Positions 30,923-43,800 of a DNA stretch of 64,000 nucleotides are shown in pieces (within the stretch, counting starts at the first letter, position 1; every line of letters starts with the position of its first letter). The position numbers were made by a program, and so were the translations under genes. Origin of the DNA: Paulownia fortunei (Eukaryota; Streptophyta; Magnoliopsida; Lamiales; Paulowniaceae); assembly GCA_019321725.1 (NCBI GenBank), contig CM033107.1, positions 19,459,445 through 19,523,444 on the forward strand. The letters run 5' to 3'. The notes beneath the pieces were generated by a model. It saw only the letters and a program-made list of their open reading frames with translations. It did no database searches and was not told the origin of the DNA.

Positions 30923-33153
30923 TTAATTGCAAAATTGATCCAAGTACTAATAAGGGGTGACAAAATCAATCCTGTAAAAACAAGAGGTGACAATTTTTGA
31001 ACAAAAATTGAAAAATTTTTGCACATTAAAAATAATTTGATCGGAAATTAGATTTTTCGTCGAAAAATATCACGTTACTAGCACATGACTCTTCAATTTG
31101 AGGATTTTGGGATTTTTCTTTGATTTTTGATGACATGTACATATATAAACCTACATGGATTAAAATTAAGGTTGAGTTGGAAAAATAAGCTATATGGACC
31201 TTATGATATGACATACTCTATCCAGTTGGTCAAAGTTAGAACTTAAATCCACATGCACATATAGAAAATGAAAGTCAAGTGGTCAGATTTGGAAGGTGAA
31301 ATAAAAAAACTTTAAGAATATGTTTTTTTTTTTTTAATTTGATAATTAATTAGTGATTAATAAATATTTTTACAATTATTTATAAGATATAATATTAGTT
31401 AAGTAAATAAATTTATTTTTATAATTTTTATTTAATTTACATTTAACATTTAATAAATAACTTTAATTATTATAATTGTATTTATAAATTATTTTTTAAT
31501 TAATAAACTAATTAATTATCAATTAGGGAGTACATTTTTTAACATTAACTACTTTAAAAATATAATTACTTAGATAGAAAATAATTAATTAATTAATTTT
31601 TTATTTCCTGTTTTTTTTCTCATCATCTCCAAAAGACCTCCACCTGCAACCCACCACTAACCCACTGCTTTTCCACACCACCACCAACCCCGCCACTAGC
31701 CTTCCATCCAGCCAAACCCAGCACCAGCACCAACCACCACCGCACATCCCCAACCCCCAAGCTCCCCTAACCCAGCATCCACCCCCCCCGCACAAAGCAA
31801 ATCCCCAAACATACTGACTCAAACCCTCCACAAAAACTAGTCGATTGCTGCTTTATTTTGGATCCTTTAGCAACTTCAACTAGGAGGACGGTGATCCTGG
31901 ATGGGGCAAGGAGGAAAACAGCGTCAGCCTAAGACTTAGACGGACATGAAGGATTTATGCCATATAATGGGGAAAGAGATAGATTGAGATTTCCCTGACT
32001 TGTGCCACATAATGGAGAATCAAGAAAAATCAAGATTTCCTTGATTTATGCCACATAATGGGGAGTTATGAGCCTGAAATCAGGATTTATGCCAATGGAA
32101 ATATATGTTCATCATCTATGTAATGGGGAAGGAGAAAAACTGCGTCCAGTGGTGGTGGTGGTGGTGGTGAAAAAAGAATGAAAAAATTAAAGAAAATTAA
32201 GTATTTTATTATATATTTTTAATTTGGTTGGTTAATTATATTTTTTAAATAGTGATCTAATACTCCCTAATTAATAATTATTGTTGACTAATTAAAATTT
32301 ATTTGTGAATTGAATTATATTAATTAATAGAAAAGATGGAAAATTGATTTATTTTATTAAGAGAAAAATGGAGATATTACTTTTAGATACTACTTTTTTT
32401 GTTCTTTAATTTTACAAATAAAATAAGATTTTTCATAATTAAACATATTATTTAATTAATTAAATTAAGAAATAGAAAATATGGTGCATAGTTATTTTTA
32501 ATTTGCACAAACGATAATATTTTATAGTAGTACGTACTAATTGATAATTAATTAGTTGACTAATTAAAATTTATCAATGAATTGAAATAGAAAAAAGGAA
32601 AAATGAGTTATATTAATTAATTAAAATAGAAATATTACTTTCATAATACTACTTTGATTAAAAATTAGAAATGATATAAAAAATTTCATGGTTGAAACTA
32701 TTATTTAATGAATTAAATTAAGAATAGAAAATATGGTATAGAGTTATTTTTAATTTGCACAAATGGAGAAATTTTTTCATAATAAATAATATTAATTATT
32801 TAGACAAAATATAAAGAAGATGACATTTGACATTTTTTTTTATCTTGGCATGCTTAAATGGGTTATTTGAGTCCACATCAGCATTCTCTTTGAGGGCACC
32901 ACATAAGATAGATCATGTCCATATGAATAATTTATGCCAAATCATTAAAAAACCATTGAAAATTTTTCAAATTCCCAAATTGAAGGATCATGTGCTGGTC
33001 ACGTGATATATTTCGATGAAAAATCTAATTTTTGATCAAATTTATTCTTAATATGTCAAAATTTTTCAATTTTTGTTCAAAAATTGTCATCTCCTATTTT
33101 TACGGGACTAACCTTGCTACTCCCTATCTATACGGGATCAATTTTGCAATTAA
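30923..33153. mobile_element. Long-terminal-inverted-repeat element, Mutator-like candidate
   Basis: The left arm (30,923 to about 31,140) and the right arm (about 32,935 to 33,153) are inverted copies for roughly 200 bp. Both contain TTAATTGCAAAATTGATCC, the run 'ttgaacaaaaattgaaaaat' and a 'cacatgatccttcaattt'-like stretch. The interior is very AT-rich except for a GC-richer insert at about 31,615-32,165, which contains a C-rich tract, several copies of a 'gatttatgccacataatgg' motif and a (GGT)n run. There is no transposase frame, so it is non-autonomous. Long arms suggest a Mutator-type element, but a 9-bp target duplication is not evident. Confidence 0.72.
32270..32770. repeat. Tandem duplication of a ~250-bp unit
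   Basis: The segment from about 32,270 to 32,515 recurs at about 32,538-32,768. Both contain 'gttgactaattaaaattta', followed by 'agaaatagaaaatatggt'-like sequence, and end 'tttttaatttgcacaaa'. It lies in the right half of the inverted-repeat element. Confidence 0.75.
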
Positions 33154-33171
33154 TAATTCCCAAACCACATT

Positions 33172-33216
33172 CACACACACACACACACACACTAATAATA
33201 TATTTAGGTGTGTGTG
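33172..33216. repeat. (CA)n and (GT)n tracts facing each other
   Basis: A CA run at 33,172-33,192 is followed after about 14 bp by a GT run ending at 33,216. Complementary tracts this close could pair as a short hairpin. Confidence 0.85.
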
Positions 33217-35849
33217 TTTCAATTATTATATATTTTTGTATATATCTTTATACATATTCAAATCATTACGTTAATAATATATATATATATATTTATATTT
33301 TTCAATCATTTAATTATTATGAATATATACCATCGAATTTTTATATTAAAATAAAAATAATATAAAATATTTAAAAATTTGATATGACATCAATAACAAG
33401 ACAAATTCATACCATACAAGTAAAAAATGTCTCTCCCAAAATAAAACTTAATATAACTTTCTTTCAAAATATATCAGCCAACTATTCCCAATACAAAACT
33501 AAACATACTACACATTCAACAATACAACTGACAAAGTATCTTTGCCTAAAATATTTTCCCAAAATATTCCAAAACAAAACAAAACCTTGCTTGAGATTTC
33601 ATATAATTTGTGTAATTTATATGATAATATTTGGATTATTTGTGTGGAGAGGGAGATAAAATAATAGATAGAGATGAGAAATAGAGAGGAACATGCTTGT
33701 GTGCGTATATGTATGTATATAGGTGTTTGGACCTTTTTTTTAGAGATATTATTGCAAGTAAATGATATCTCCAATCAAATACAATCATAAACTCCAATAG
33801 TTAAGTTGTAGTGCACAAATTATTACTACTAAATTGTTAAACTTTAGTAATAGCTCAATTTTTAAAATGTACATAAATTTCAAATAATTTATATAAATAT
33901 TTTTAGGAAAAGAAATGTGGGTGTCACAATTGACTTAGAAAATATGAAAATAAAGAAAAGTATAATGAAAGAAATTAAAATTATTAGAATAGTTATTATC
34001 AAGCAATTACACAATCATAAAGAGTGGAGAAGAAGAACAAGTGATAATCTTTTGTTTGAAGAATTATCAAAAGAAAGAAAATATATCTAAATACATTAAG
34101 TTTTTATATCCAAATTAAGATTATATTTCCATAGACAAATATTTCTAACTCGTTGAAATGACAATGAAACTATTCCTTAAGAACATTCATTACAATATAT
34201 AAAGTTTAACAAATTAAACTAAACAACAATAATATTTGTATTTAATAAACAATTTTTATTTATTCACATTTTTTCTCAAAGTTCATTTTTTTCTTTAATG
34301 TCTTCATAATTTTTACAAATAAATCTATATAAGATTAATATTGCGTGAAAAGAATAAAATAAGTGTTAATAATATTCATATGGAAAGAGCATGCTCTTTA
34401 TTAGTTTCGTATAAAAAGAACTGTGCATGTACTTGCAAAGTCGTGGACTTTGTTAGTATCTAAAAATAACTGCATTTAGTGTTCAGTTTCAAGAGAAAAT
34501 AACATGTTCTATAAAAAGTGGAGTTGGTCGTACATTAAAAGTCAGAAATGGACAATGGGCAAGAAATTGACAAGGTGTAGAAGAGGCACTTGTAATATGG
34601 AGTACAATCATTGAATCAAATCACGCTAACAAAACAGGGCAAGGATATAACATACTAGGAGACGGGGATTAGGATAGAAAAGAGAGTTTGAAATGATATA
34701 CACAGCATAAAAAGACATCCATAGCTCTAGATTCAGCTCTTTTTGCATTCATCGTTCCATATTTTGTTTTTTTATTATTTAAATGGCCAGCCCTAGTGCA
34801 TTGTTTATTGTTTCTAGTGTACTCAAACAAGCATTACGACCAGATTGCAGCTAAAATCTCTATTAGGAAAATCCCACGACAAATAATAGTTCTAATGGGA
34901 ATTGTTAGGAGGAGATTGTTGGTTGTGTGACAAAAATAATTACTTTTGTGGTGGAGTCACAATCAAAAAGCAGTACTTGTGCTATTTTATGGTTTAAAGA
35001 TTTAAATTGCATCATTATCAACGGCTATAGTTTTTGCTACAAAGCAGGTACGCAATCCAACAATTGATATCAAAGTCAAGAACATGTATTTAATTCCCTA
35101 TAAAAGTAATTATTGGAGATGAAATTGTTTATTATACAAAATCTCTCAATCCTTCATAAATCGCACAAAACTTTTTTATATATGTCAATAATTTGACATT
35201 TATATTAATTTTTTTAATTTTCAAACACATAACGAGAGTGGCAGTCCCTTGATGAAATAAAAAATTAGAAAAATGAAAGAAATAAAGAAAAATGAAAGAC
35301 CAAGATAGTACTCTCTCAATGTGCCTAGGGATATGTAAGGTGTAGTATGTAAACAAATGTCTATTTATATTTGAGATTTGGGAGGAATTTACATCGTTGT
35401 ATGCTCCTCCTAAATATTGCCTCTATAGAAAGAGAAATAAAAAATAGTGGCGAGATTATAAGAGAATTATTAAACCAAATAACTATGTCAATGTGATGGA
35501 TAAATTTCAAATTAGATTCAAATGTCATCCAAATTGAGCTCAATAAGACATTCAAAGCCAAGTGATTCAAGTCATATAAAAGGTTTATATGATCTAGAAT
35601 ATTAGATATTAACCTAACAAGACACATAGGTTTATGAAATCAAAATCATATCAAAGGACTATGCAGTCCATGTCCAATTTAAATAGATATAAATACTCTC
35701 ATCCTCTTCACATACAAGGTACGTAATTTATTTGTTCATTTTAGTTTATTATGTTACTATTTTCTCTTTAGAACTATTGTTGAGTTAAGCATTCGAGGGG
35801 TTTCCCCGAGATACTCCTAGGGAATCCCTAATGATTTTTTTCATATTGC
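33217..35849. other. AT-rich intergenic DNA without recognised genes
   Basis: No exon, RNA gene or transposon domain is supported. Open frames present are short and AT-driven. Confidence 0.5.
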
Positions 35850-36793
35850 AGTTAGGACCCTTCTATCTAAAAGCTTCTAAAAATGATAATTTTATAGGAG
35901 CTGTTTGTATCCCAACCTTAGGTAACAAATGATATTATTTTGGCATTGTGTTAGGGAACTCTTGCCTGAACATCATTTAGATTATGCAGATGATCTCGTG
36001 GTCTTTACGCGGTTTAATGAGTTGGGTATTTGTCAGTTTCTTGATTAATTATTCCAAGAGCTCCTACATCGTGGGAAAACGTGCATCCCTTGAAAAAATT
36101 CATTTTCTTAAAAGTGTCACAAGATTTTCTTGGAAGCTTTTACCAATTAATTACTTAGGGGTTTTGTTATATCAAGGGGCGTCGGAAGAAAATATTGTTT
36201 GATAAAATGATAAATAAAATTTCTAGGAGAATTGAAGGATGGGAGATGGTTTTATTATCCTATGGAGGTCGGCTTACGCTTATTAAGTTTTTTTTAGTGT
36301 CCATGCCTTTGTATCTTTTACAAGTTTTGCAGCCTAACAAAGGAGTATTAGAGAGATTGGAATGGCTTCTACCTCGATTCTTTTGGGACCTTACGGGTCT
36401 CAAAGGTGGACTCATTAGACCATATGGCATAATATATCACAACTATATTAGGAGGATGGATTGGGCATCCAAAAATTCGATGATGGTGTGCAGGCCCTCT
36501 CTTGTAAATTTTGGTGCAAATTCAAAGAGCTTAAATCACTTTGGATGAAATTCTTACATGCTAAGTATTGTGGAGATGTTCATCCTGGTGAATCGAGGGC
36601 TAGGCCATATGATCCGTTAGTATGGAAAAAATTGGTTAGAATTCGTGACATAGTGGAACCGCAACTGTTTTGGCAAGTTGGGATAGGCAAGATCTCTTTT
36701 ATGAAAGTCATATGCATTGATGACGTTGTGATCTCATATCTCCAACAACATTCAATTGATATGCTAGTAGCTCCAATCTGCCACTATTGGTAG
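35850..36793 (+). pseudogene. LINE reverse transcriptase C-terminal fragment
   Basis: Part of a non-LTR retrotransposon ORF2. HHLDYADDLVVFTR at about 35,966-36,005 is the RT catalytic box (YADD or FADD in plant LINEs). The thumb region follows (LPINYLGVLLYQG, RRIEGWEMVLLSYGGRLTLIK at 36,220-36,290, VLQPNKGVLERLEWLLPRFFW), then the segment leading to the zinc-ribbon domain (WMKFLHAKYCGDVHP, DPLVWKKLVRIRD). At least two frameshifts split it (near 36,195 and 36,460). It ends abruptly at about 36,793 where an opposite-strand copia fragment begins. Opposite strand and a different ORF2 portion make it separate from the LINE at 27 kb. Confidence 0.85.
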
Positions 36794-36795
36794 GA

Positions 36796-37480
36796 TAATT
36801 TGTATTGTCTCCCTTCAAGCAACTAGTGCAAACGTCTCATTGAAATCCACTCCTAATATCCTTTTGCAACTAAGCGGGTTTTGTGCTTGTGAATTAAATG
36901 TTCATACCTCAAATGCCAAATGTTATAATCTTCATTTGCTATGTTTTTAAGTGCATTTTTCTCATTCAATGCAAATTAAGAAAAAAAATTATTTGAACTC
37001 ATCTTAATTTTAGCTTTTATTAGATTTTTTTGCTTGTCAATGACACAATAGTCATTATTGAACTGCATCGTATAATCTTTCTACAGTTGTGACCAACGCT
37101 TAATAAATTTGAGTTATGTCATGTACCTAAAAGACATCCTTGATAATAATCATTTTACCTTCTTTTGTCTGAACTGCTATTGCTCATTTTCTAGTTATTT
37201 TGATGTTTTTCCATCTCTGAGCTTTACTTTTAATGAATATAACTCATCAAGCTTCATGAAAAATATCTTACTTTTGCACATGTGATTACTACAATCACTA
37301 TCCACTTTCCAAATATTCACAAATTGTTGCTCAGAGTTCAAGTAGGAGTAAAATATCCCATCAGCCTTTTTTTCTTGTGTGAAGTTAGCTTCATTTATAT
37401 CTCTAGCATCTTTGTGCCAACAATTTCTTTAAGAATGATTTGTATTTCCATATCTGTTGCATTTATAAAATAAATTGGCA
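36796..37480 (-). pseudogene. Copia gag-protease fragment fused to RT by deletion
   Basis: Read on the minus strand from 37,470: a CCHC zinc-knuckle-like stretch ending NCWHKDARD, then VDSDCSNHMCKSK (the protease active site, normally LDSGCSNHMC), LKVKLRDGKT, and NNDYCVIDKQ from the GAG-pre-integrase region. Near 36,900 the frame passes to HKHKTRLVAKGY-like sequence and VDFNETFALVA, which belong to reverse transcriptase. The integrase domain is missing. Stops are frequent and the protease DSG motif reads DSD, so it is inactive. Confidence 0.75.
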
Positions 37481-37689
37481 CGTATAAAATAAAGTTCTCC
37501 TAATTTTTTTAAAGTGACTTATATATATATTTTTAGATTCTATCCAATTTTAATTCTTATTCCAATATTTCATATTATATTTTCATTTTGCTAAGTTAAA
37601 GAATTTTGTTACCTGCATTTTGTCATAAATATTGTATTGATGCCTCAATTTTTACAATTTTTATGGTGTAATTTTTACAAGGGCAGGAC
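37481..37689. other. AT-rich spacer
   Basis: Nothing recognised. Confidence 0.4.
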
Positions 37690-39730
37690 TTTTGCCGTAA
37701 ATGTTAAATACATATTAAATAAAATTCTTTTAATTTTTCTTATGTTTTTTTTACAGAGACATATATACCTTTTTTAATTCTATTTACTTTTAATTATTCT
37801 TTTTTATATTTTATTTCATTTAAATAAATTAAATTCAATATATTATTAACATAGATTCAGGATTCTACAATATACCTCCATATAAGTAAGAAACAAAAAG
37901 ACTAAAGAAACCAAGAGATTGAAATGGTACTATAATTTTGAAACTAAAATTTATGAGATGCAACAGAAAAAAATCCTTATTTAGAGTTAAAAAGACTTTT
38001 TACCTCATTGAATGGACCAAATTAAAATAAAGAATGAGATGAAAACACAACAAAAGTAAAGCAAATATTTCTCTTATTATGTCTACTCATTTTACCTTAA
38101 ATATCAATATTTAAAAATTAAATTGAAATTCTCTTCCATGGTTTGTCTACAACCATATGAATATTATACCGTAATACTTGAACTTAAGTTAATTGAATAC
38201 ACCTCTCTTTAGTTTTACAGTTTTAATAAAACATCTTTCTAGTCCTGTTATATCAAACTTTTCAAAAGAAAATTGTATTTACAAACAAAAAAATATAACC
38301 TTAACACGTATGAAAAAAATCCCACTATTTTAATTAAAAGTTGTGTTATGAAAATATATAAAAAATAATAAGCCAAAATTTAAATTTTGAAATCTCTTCG
38401 ATTGTATACCAAATACCTTAATTTTGAGGCAATAATCTATAATTATAAATAATATTGATTAACTTTTATATTTAAGAATAACTTTGCAAAAACTAAAGCT
38501 TTTAGAATGAATACTTGAAAATAAATAAACAACTTAAATTAAATTCTATCTTCTTCAATAATTAAAGAGAATATACTAATCCAAATATGAGAAAACAATG
38601 AAAATTAATAAAAAAAATATATTTTTCAAAATGCATAAATTAGTAGAAAGAAGTAAAAGATCAAAATTAAAGTTCAAGTATATTTACTAAATGAAAGAGT
38701 ATAAATTAGTTTTTATTTATTCAAAATATCTTGGATAAATGTTAAATCATAAACAACATAAATAATATGTATTATTATTTATCTATGAAAAAAATATATT
38801 TGAAAACAGCTACTTTTGATTTTTTTCCAAAAGTGTATGATGTATTACACTATAAAAGATGGCATTTATAAATGAACTTGAGTCTTCCATTTTACTATCA
38901 AAATTACACCACTATAAATTTATGAACCATGTATAATTATAAAGTTATTATTTAAATATGAAATTAATTTATACTCCTTATGTCGTTGAATAGAGTATAA
39001 AATTTAAAATCTGACCTCATTCATTTCTTTTCTTTATAAGGTTTTTTTTTTAACATATTCCTTCCAATTAGTTTTTCAAAAGTTACTCCTTTTTTCAAAA
39101 AAATAAATAAATATAGTACTTTGTTTGGAAATAAATTTCTTTAGGAACGCGTTATCAAATATGAGGATGTGATTGCAAAGATTCAAATCCCAAGGTGCAA
39201 ATAACCCTTTAAACTTATTATGTATGATCTAACATAGTAAACTTTAAGGCTAAATATTATTATATGAATTTTATCATGAATGTCATATTGGTATGTGAAT
39301 TAACCTAAAGTTAAAAATAGTTGACTTCTGCTGCAATATCAAGTAGTTATATATTAAATGAAATTCTTTTAGTTTTTCTTCTTACAATACCATATATACA
39401 TTTTTAACTTTAAATTGTTACATAGTAACTTTATCTTATTCTAACTATTCTTTTTTCTTTAAATCTCAATATTTAAAAATTACATATAAAATCTCTTCTA
39501 AGATTTTGTTAACGATCATGTAAATATAATTATCAGAATACTTAAATTTAAGATTATATGAATCCACCATTCTTAAGGTTTATAATTTTAGTAAAACATT
39601 ACTCTAACCCTATTATGTCAAAAATTCTCCCAAAAAATATTATATTTAAAAACAAAAAACCTAACACTAATCCATTATTTTAATTAAAAGTCAAATTTTA
39701 AATAAAAAATAAAAAAATAATAAGCTAATT
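37690..39730. repeat. Two diverged direct copies of an AT-rich sequence
   Basis: Blocks at about 37,700-38,380 and about 39,345-39,730 share long ordered similarity. Both hold 'aaattcttttaatttttctt' variants, an 'ataccttttttaa' element, 'atatttaaaaatta', 'ttttaataaaacat' and 'attttaattaaaagt', ending 'aaataataagc'. The second copy is shorter. The 1-kb stretch between them is AT-rich with no gene. The nature of the repeat is unknown. Confidence 0.6.
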
Positions 39731-40822
39731 TAAGTATTAAGACCAATTTAACTTAATAATTTATGGACTCTTTGGATTTAGTCGGTTGAGTTATATATGT
39801 GACTCAACCCACGATCCGAATAAGTCTCTTGAACTTAATCTATTGAGCCTAAGCAGATTATGACCCATCATAAGCATCCATCTCGAGTTGGCCTTGCGTA
39901 AAGAGGCAAATTAAGAGTAAGTAGTTTTAAATTAAAATTCCCATTTTAGAATAAATTTATCAGAGAAATCACTTTATTAGAGTTGAATTCACCTTTGTTA
40001 GTCCTCATATTTGATTTGGAGACAAAGAGTTTTAGTCCTCGGAGCATTTTGCAAATTTTCTCTAAAGGATTCTGGGGTCACAATGTGAGCAAGCTACTTG
40101 ACTCTTCTTTCTCCTTTTCCTACAATTTTTTTTCTCCTCTTTTTCCTTCTTTTAGGCATAGTTCTTTCACTTATACACTACACCAAACACCTTTCTTCAC
40201 CACCACCACGAGTTAATATTTGATGGAAATGAGTAGGGTTGGTGGTGTCAGCGCACCACCACCAAGAACTATCGCACTCGCCTATACATTGAGGGCTCGA
40301 CCTGCAACTCTCCTCGCACAGGTTGTGATCTATGACAGCCTGCGTAACCTAAATCAGTGAGTGGCTCACCAAGTCGGGCGCTAGAGGACTAGGGACCCCT
40401 CGCATTGAGCTAGCTGCTAGGCAAGAAGAATGCGTCCCTTTGGCAGCCCACTTGGGCATGGCCTCCTTGCCTTCAAATGGGTGCAATGGGAAATCAAGAA
40501 TTAAAATTCAGAGTCCTAAAACCACAACTTGACAATGCAGCATATTCAAAAGGAAACCTGTTGAGTGTTATGTCATCATATGTTTATCAGTGTAATGTAC
40601 TACATTCAGGCAGAAGCAAAAACATTCTTTTGCCAAGCATCAAGCACTCACATCAAAACATTGATCGCTGAAAAGAAATATTTGGTTACAAGATACCATT
40701 GTAGTGTGTTACTTGATGAACCACATGCCAAGTCAGTGTTCATTGACTTTCCTTTGGATGGCATCACCTTCACAATCAGAAGCTTTGCCTGAACATCAGT
40801 TGTTTATGCATATGCTCTTCAA
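39731..40822. other. Intergenic DNA and 3' flank of the dioxygenase gene
   Basis: A GC-richer stretch at about 40,230-40,470 has no recognised coding capacity. The part next to the gene (about 40,480-40,822) has unique-looking composition and is probably its 3' untranslated region and flank. No protein similarity was recognised. Confidence 0.4.
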
Positions 40823-43800
40823 TCATTTGTAGGAGTTCAGGTCGGCATGAGTATCTTTATACCTTTGAAGCAGGTAATCTTGGGATTTGATTGGAGGGAA
40901 CCTGGAAAATCATCATATTGCATAACCAATAAGAAATTGGAATTACACCATCTAAACAGATCAGATGTCTTGTTTCTGGCCACCAATATGCTATTTGAAA
41001 TAGCTATCATGTTCCAGACAATTCGTCCTCCAACCAAATGTTTCATTAGAAAATATCAATGGCATTTTCATGAACTACAATTTTTGTTTTTTTTTTGTTT
41101 TTTTGGCAAAACATGTAACTGAAATCCAGCATCTGCTGTGAGAAAGAATGGCTAGCAATTTAAGGAATATAAGAGTAGTTGATTATCAACGCACTCACTT
41201 CGGAGGATTCTTCTCTGATTGGCATGTCGGCAGACATTCAACAATGCAATCATGACTAGGCTCAACAAAGTACGCTATCTGCCCAAGAAGAAAGATGAAT
41301 CAAAGAACAATAGGGTGTAGGAAACAAATACAGATAGTATCACCATCAAAGATTCTGTGCATGGTCTTTTTTATCCTATCAAAAACCTTGGCCCTCTAAG
41401 AAAAATAACCTTCCACCAGTCCATAAAAATGGTCTTCTTTGATTCAAGTCCTATATAGTATTGCTGGATGGAAAGAAGAATAATAAACAACTTGCACCCA
41501 TTTCGGTTTGCCCTCAAATGGATAGTGAGTCAGGAAAGATTACAAGCTCATTGTAATCTCTATGTAGTAGCTTTTCCAATTGTAAAGATCTGGAACAGCT
41601 TCAGATGTCTCATCCCTACGTGCAACAAAATGCAGATTAATAGGGTCTAGCTCCTCTTCAATTCCATACTTTTAGTAAGTCCCTCCAATCTTGTCATCTG
41701 CACATCAATGCAGTGCCATATCTATGGGGTCACGACTATTAACTATAACTCAGCCTGAACATAACTTTTTTTCTCATTTTTATCTGCAGCACAAGTATTA
41801 TCTTCTCATTCGCTCAATTACATGGATGATTGATGACTAGTTGAAAGAAATGAAAAAGTATTGCCCAAATTAAGATAGAGATAATGCATGATAAGAAGGA
41901 ATCGCCTGAAAGGATTTCAAAAGCTTTAGAAAGTCTTACAGAGTATCTTTCTTGGCCATTACCCAGTACTCGGTGCAATGTAGATCTGTGCTGAGATATA
42001 GAAACATGTTACATTTTGTGTGTACGAGAACCATTAGATGGTCAATGTTCATAAATTTCATAAAACAGCTCCAGTGGCCAGAGTTTTTGCAGGGAAAAAA
42101 AAAATCAACAGGACCCTATGGTGCAACATTTTATACTAGGGACACAGGATTAAAAAGTGAGGCACTAATTCATGATAACAAGATCCAATTGCAAAGACTT
42201 GTTACAAGGTCCCTCCATCCTGGCGTCCACTTTAAACTTTTCAAGGGGTATGAACCTGGTTACTGAATTTTCATACTTCTATATACTTGTAAACTACCTG
42301 AAGATGCAGTTGCTCCAGCGCTCCAGCATATCACCAAGATTAACTATAAACGCCCTGAAAAAAGTAGTGTTGTCAACTGGATAGATGAGAATCATTGTCT
42401 GTTGCAGTAATATTGCGTGAATTGGCATCATCAGAAGGTGCATTTGAATTTCAGACATCCACATTTTACTCATAATGCCAAAGGTTAGATATACATGCGT
42501 CCAACTTAATCATATGCGAAAATTGACGTGAAAAGTAGATCACAAACCCCCTCACAAGTTGCAATTCACTGTCAACAACTGGAACAAACTAACATTTATG
42601 TACTACTCCAACCATTTCTTTAAGCTGTGAACAATGAAACTGGCTATGTTTAGAGGAAAAGAGGAAATAATCTTTGCACCAATAATTGGGTATGATATAA
42701 TATGAGTTTTCATGCAAACCTAAGATTGAACATTCCCAACAATATATTTCATATTATGAATGAATAATCAGTGACAAGAAACAGCTTGCAAGTAGTATAA
42801 ACTTCTGCAAGGGAAGATAAAAATACACAGACTATAAAGCCTCACCCTTTTAATGGTGGTACATATTCCCAAATCTGAGGCTTTGCATCCTTGTCTTTAC
42901 ATATCTACAAAAGTTCCAGATCTAACTTGAGGAAAATGGCGGATAGACAAGACACTAAAGATTTTATTAGGCGTACCTGAAGACCAAAGATATCATCAGT
43001 TGCCAAAAGGGTAATTAAACCAAAATCAGAATGTGCGCCAGCTCCAAATATTCCCTTAGCAGGCTCAGAGGTTTGATCTAAGTTGTAGTTAAGCACTATT
43101 AAACTTAAATAATATCAGTTATCAAATGCTTCCTCCTTGGTTGAATCTTGATATTCCTTACCTTCATAATGTAGCAGCCGCAAGGTTGCAATAGGTTTTC
43201 CAAGCATTTCAGGTTGATCAAAAAAATCAAAATTTAGGTCAAGTGCAAGGGCTATCAACCGTGAAACTGCTCTTGCTACCTTTCTGTGGACATCCGAAGA
43301 TTGAAGAAAGAATAATTTGAAATGAAAATTAGTTCTTACGGAATATCATGTCTATAGGATGGTAGATGCTGGTGATCGAAAAGAAAAAAGGATAAAATTT
43401 AAAAGCGTTTGGGCAATGCTGTTATTGCCAACCTTCACAGATGCCGAAGGACATAAAAAAACTCTTCATGAAAATGATAATATGCATCGTGCTATTCTTT
43501 CTACTTTAATAAGAAGCTCTTTTGGAGGACTAGTGGTGTCATTCTTTTGTTATTCCACGTTGTTCAACGAGAAAGAATATTGGTTTTGACATATGACAAA
43601 CCCATGAGACTTACCACTTGACAACATTTTAAATGTCCAGGATCTTGCCCAAGGGATGACTTACATAACTATTAAGAAGAAAAGTTCAAATCATAGACAA
43701 AACTGAGCCAAAAATTTTCTGGCAGTATGTCAGTGTAAGGAAAGATCTCTAGAAGCATTATATGTACTCTACCAGAATATATATTTAACTTAAAGCCTCA

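Noticed and set aside
31601..31831. 76-codon minus-strand frame rich in Gly, Trp and Val
   Set aside because: It is the complement of a C-rich low-complexity tract inside a transposon-like element; no domain and no splice context.
41468..41650. Protein-like reading on both strands between exons 9 and 10 of the dioxygenase
   Set aside because: The exons on both sides splice correctly without it, and neither translation matches a family I recognise, so it is treated as intron.
42905..43589. Plus- and minus-strand open frames around the dioxygenase exons, such as 43,359-43,589
   Set aside because: The plus frame falls in intron 4 opposite the gene and has no domain; the 42,905-43,096 minus frame is exon 6 plus intron.
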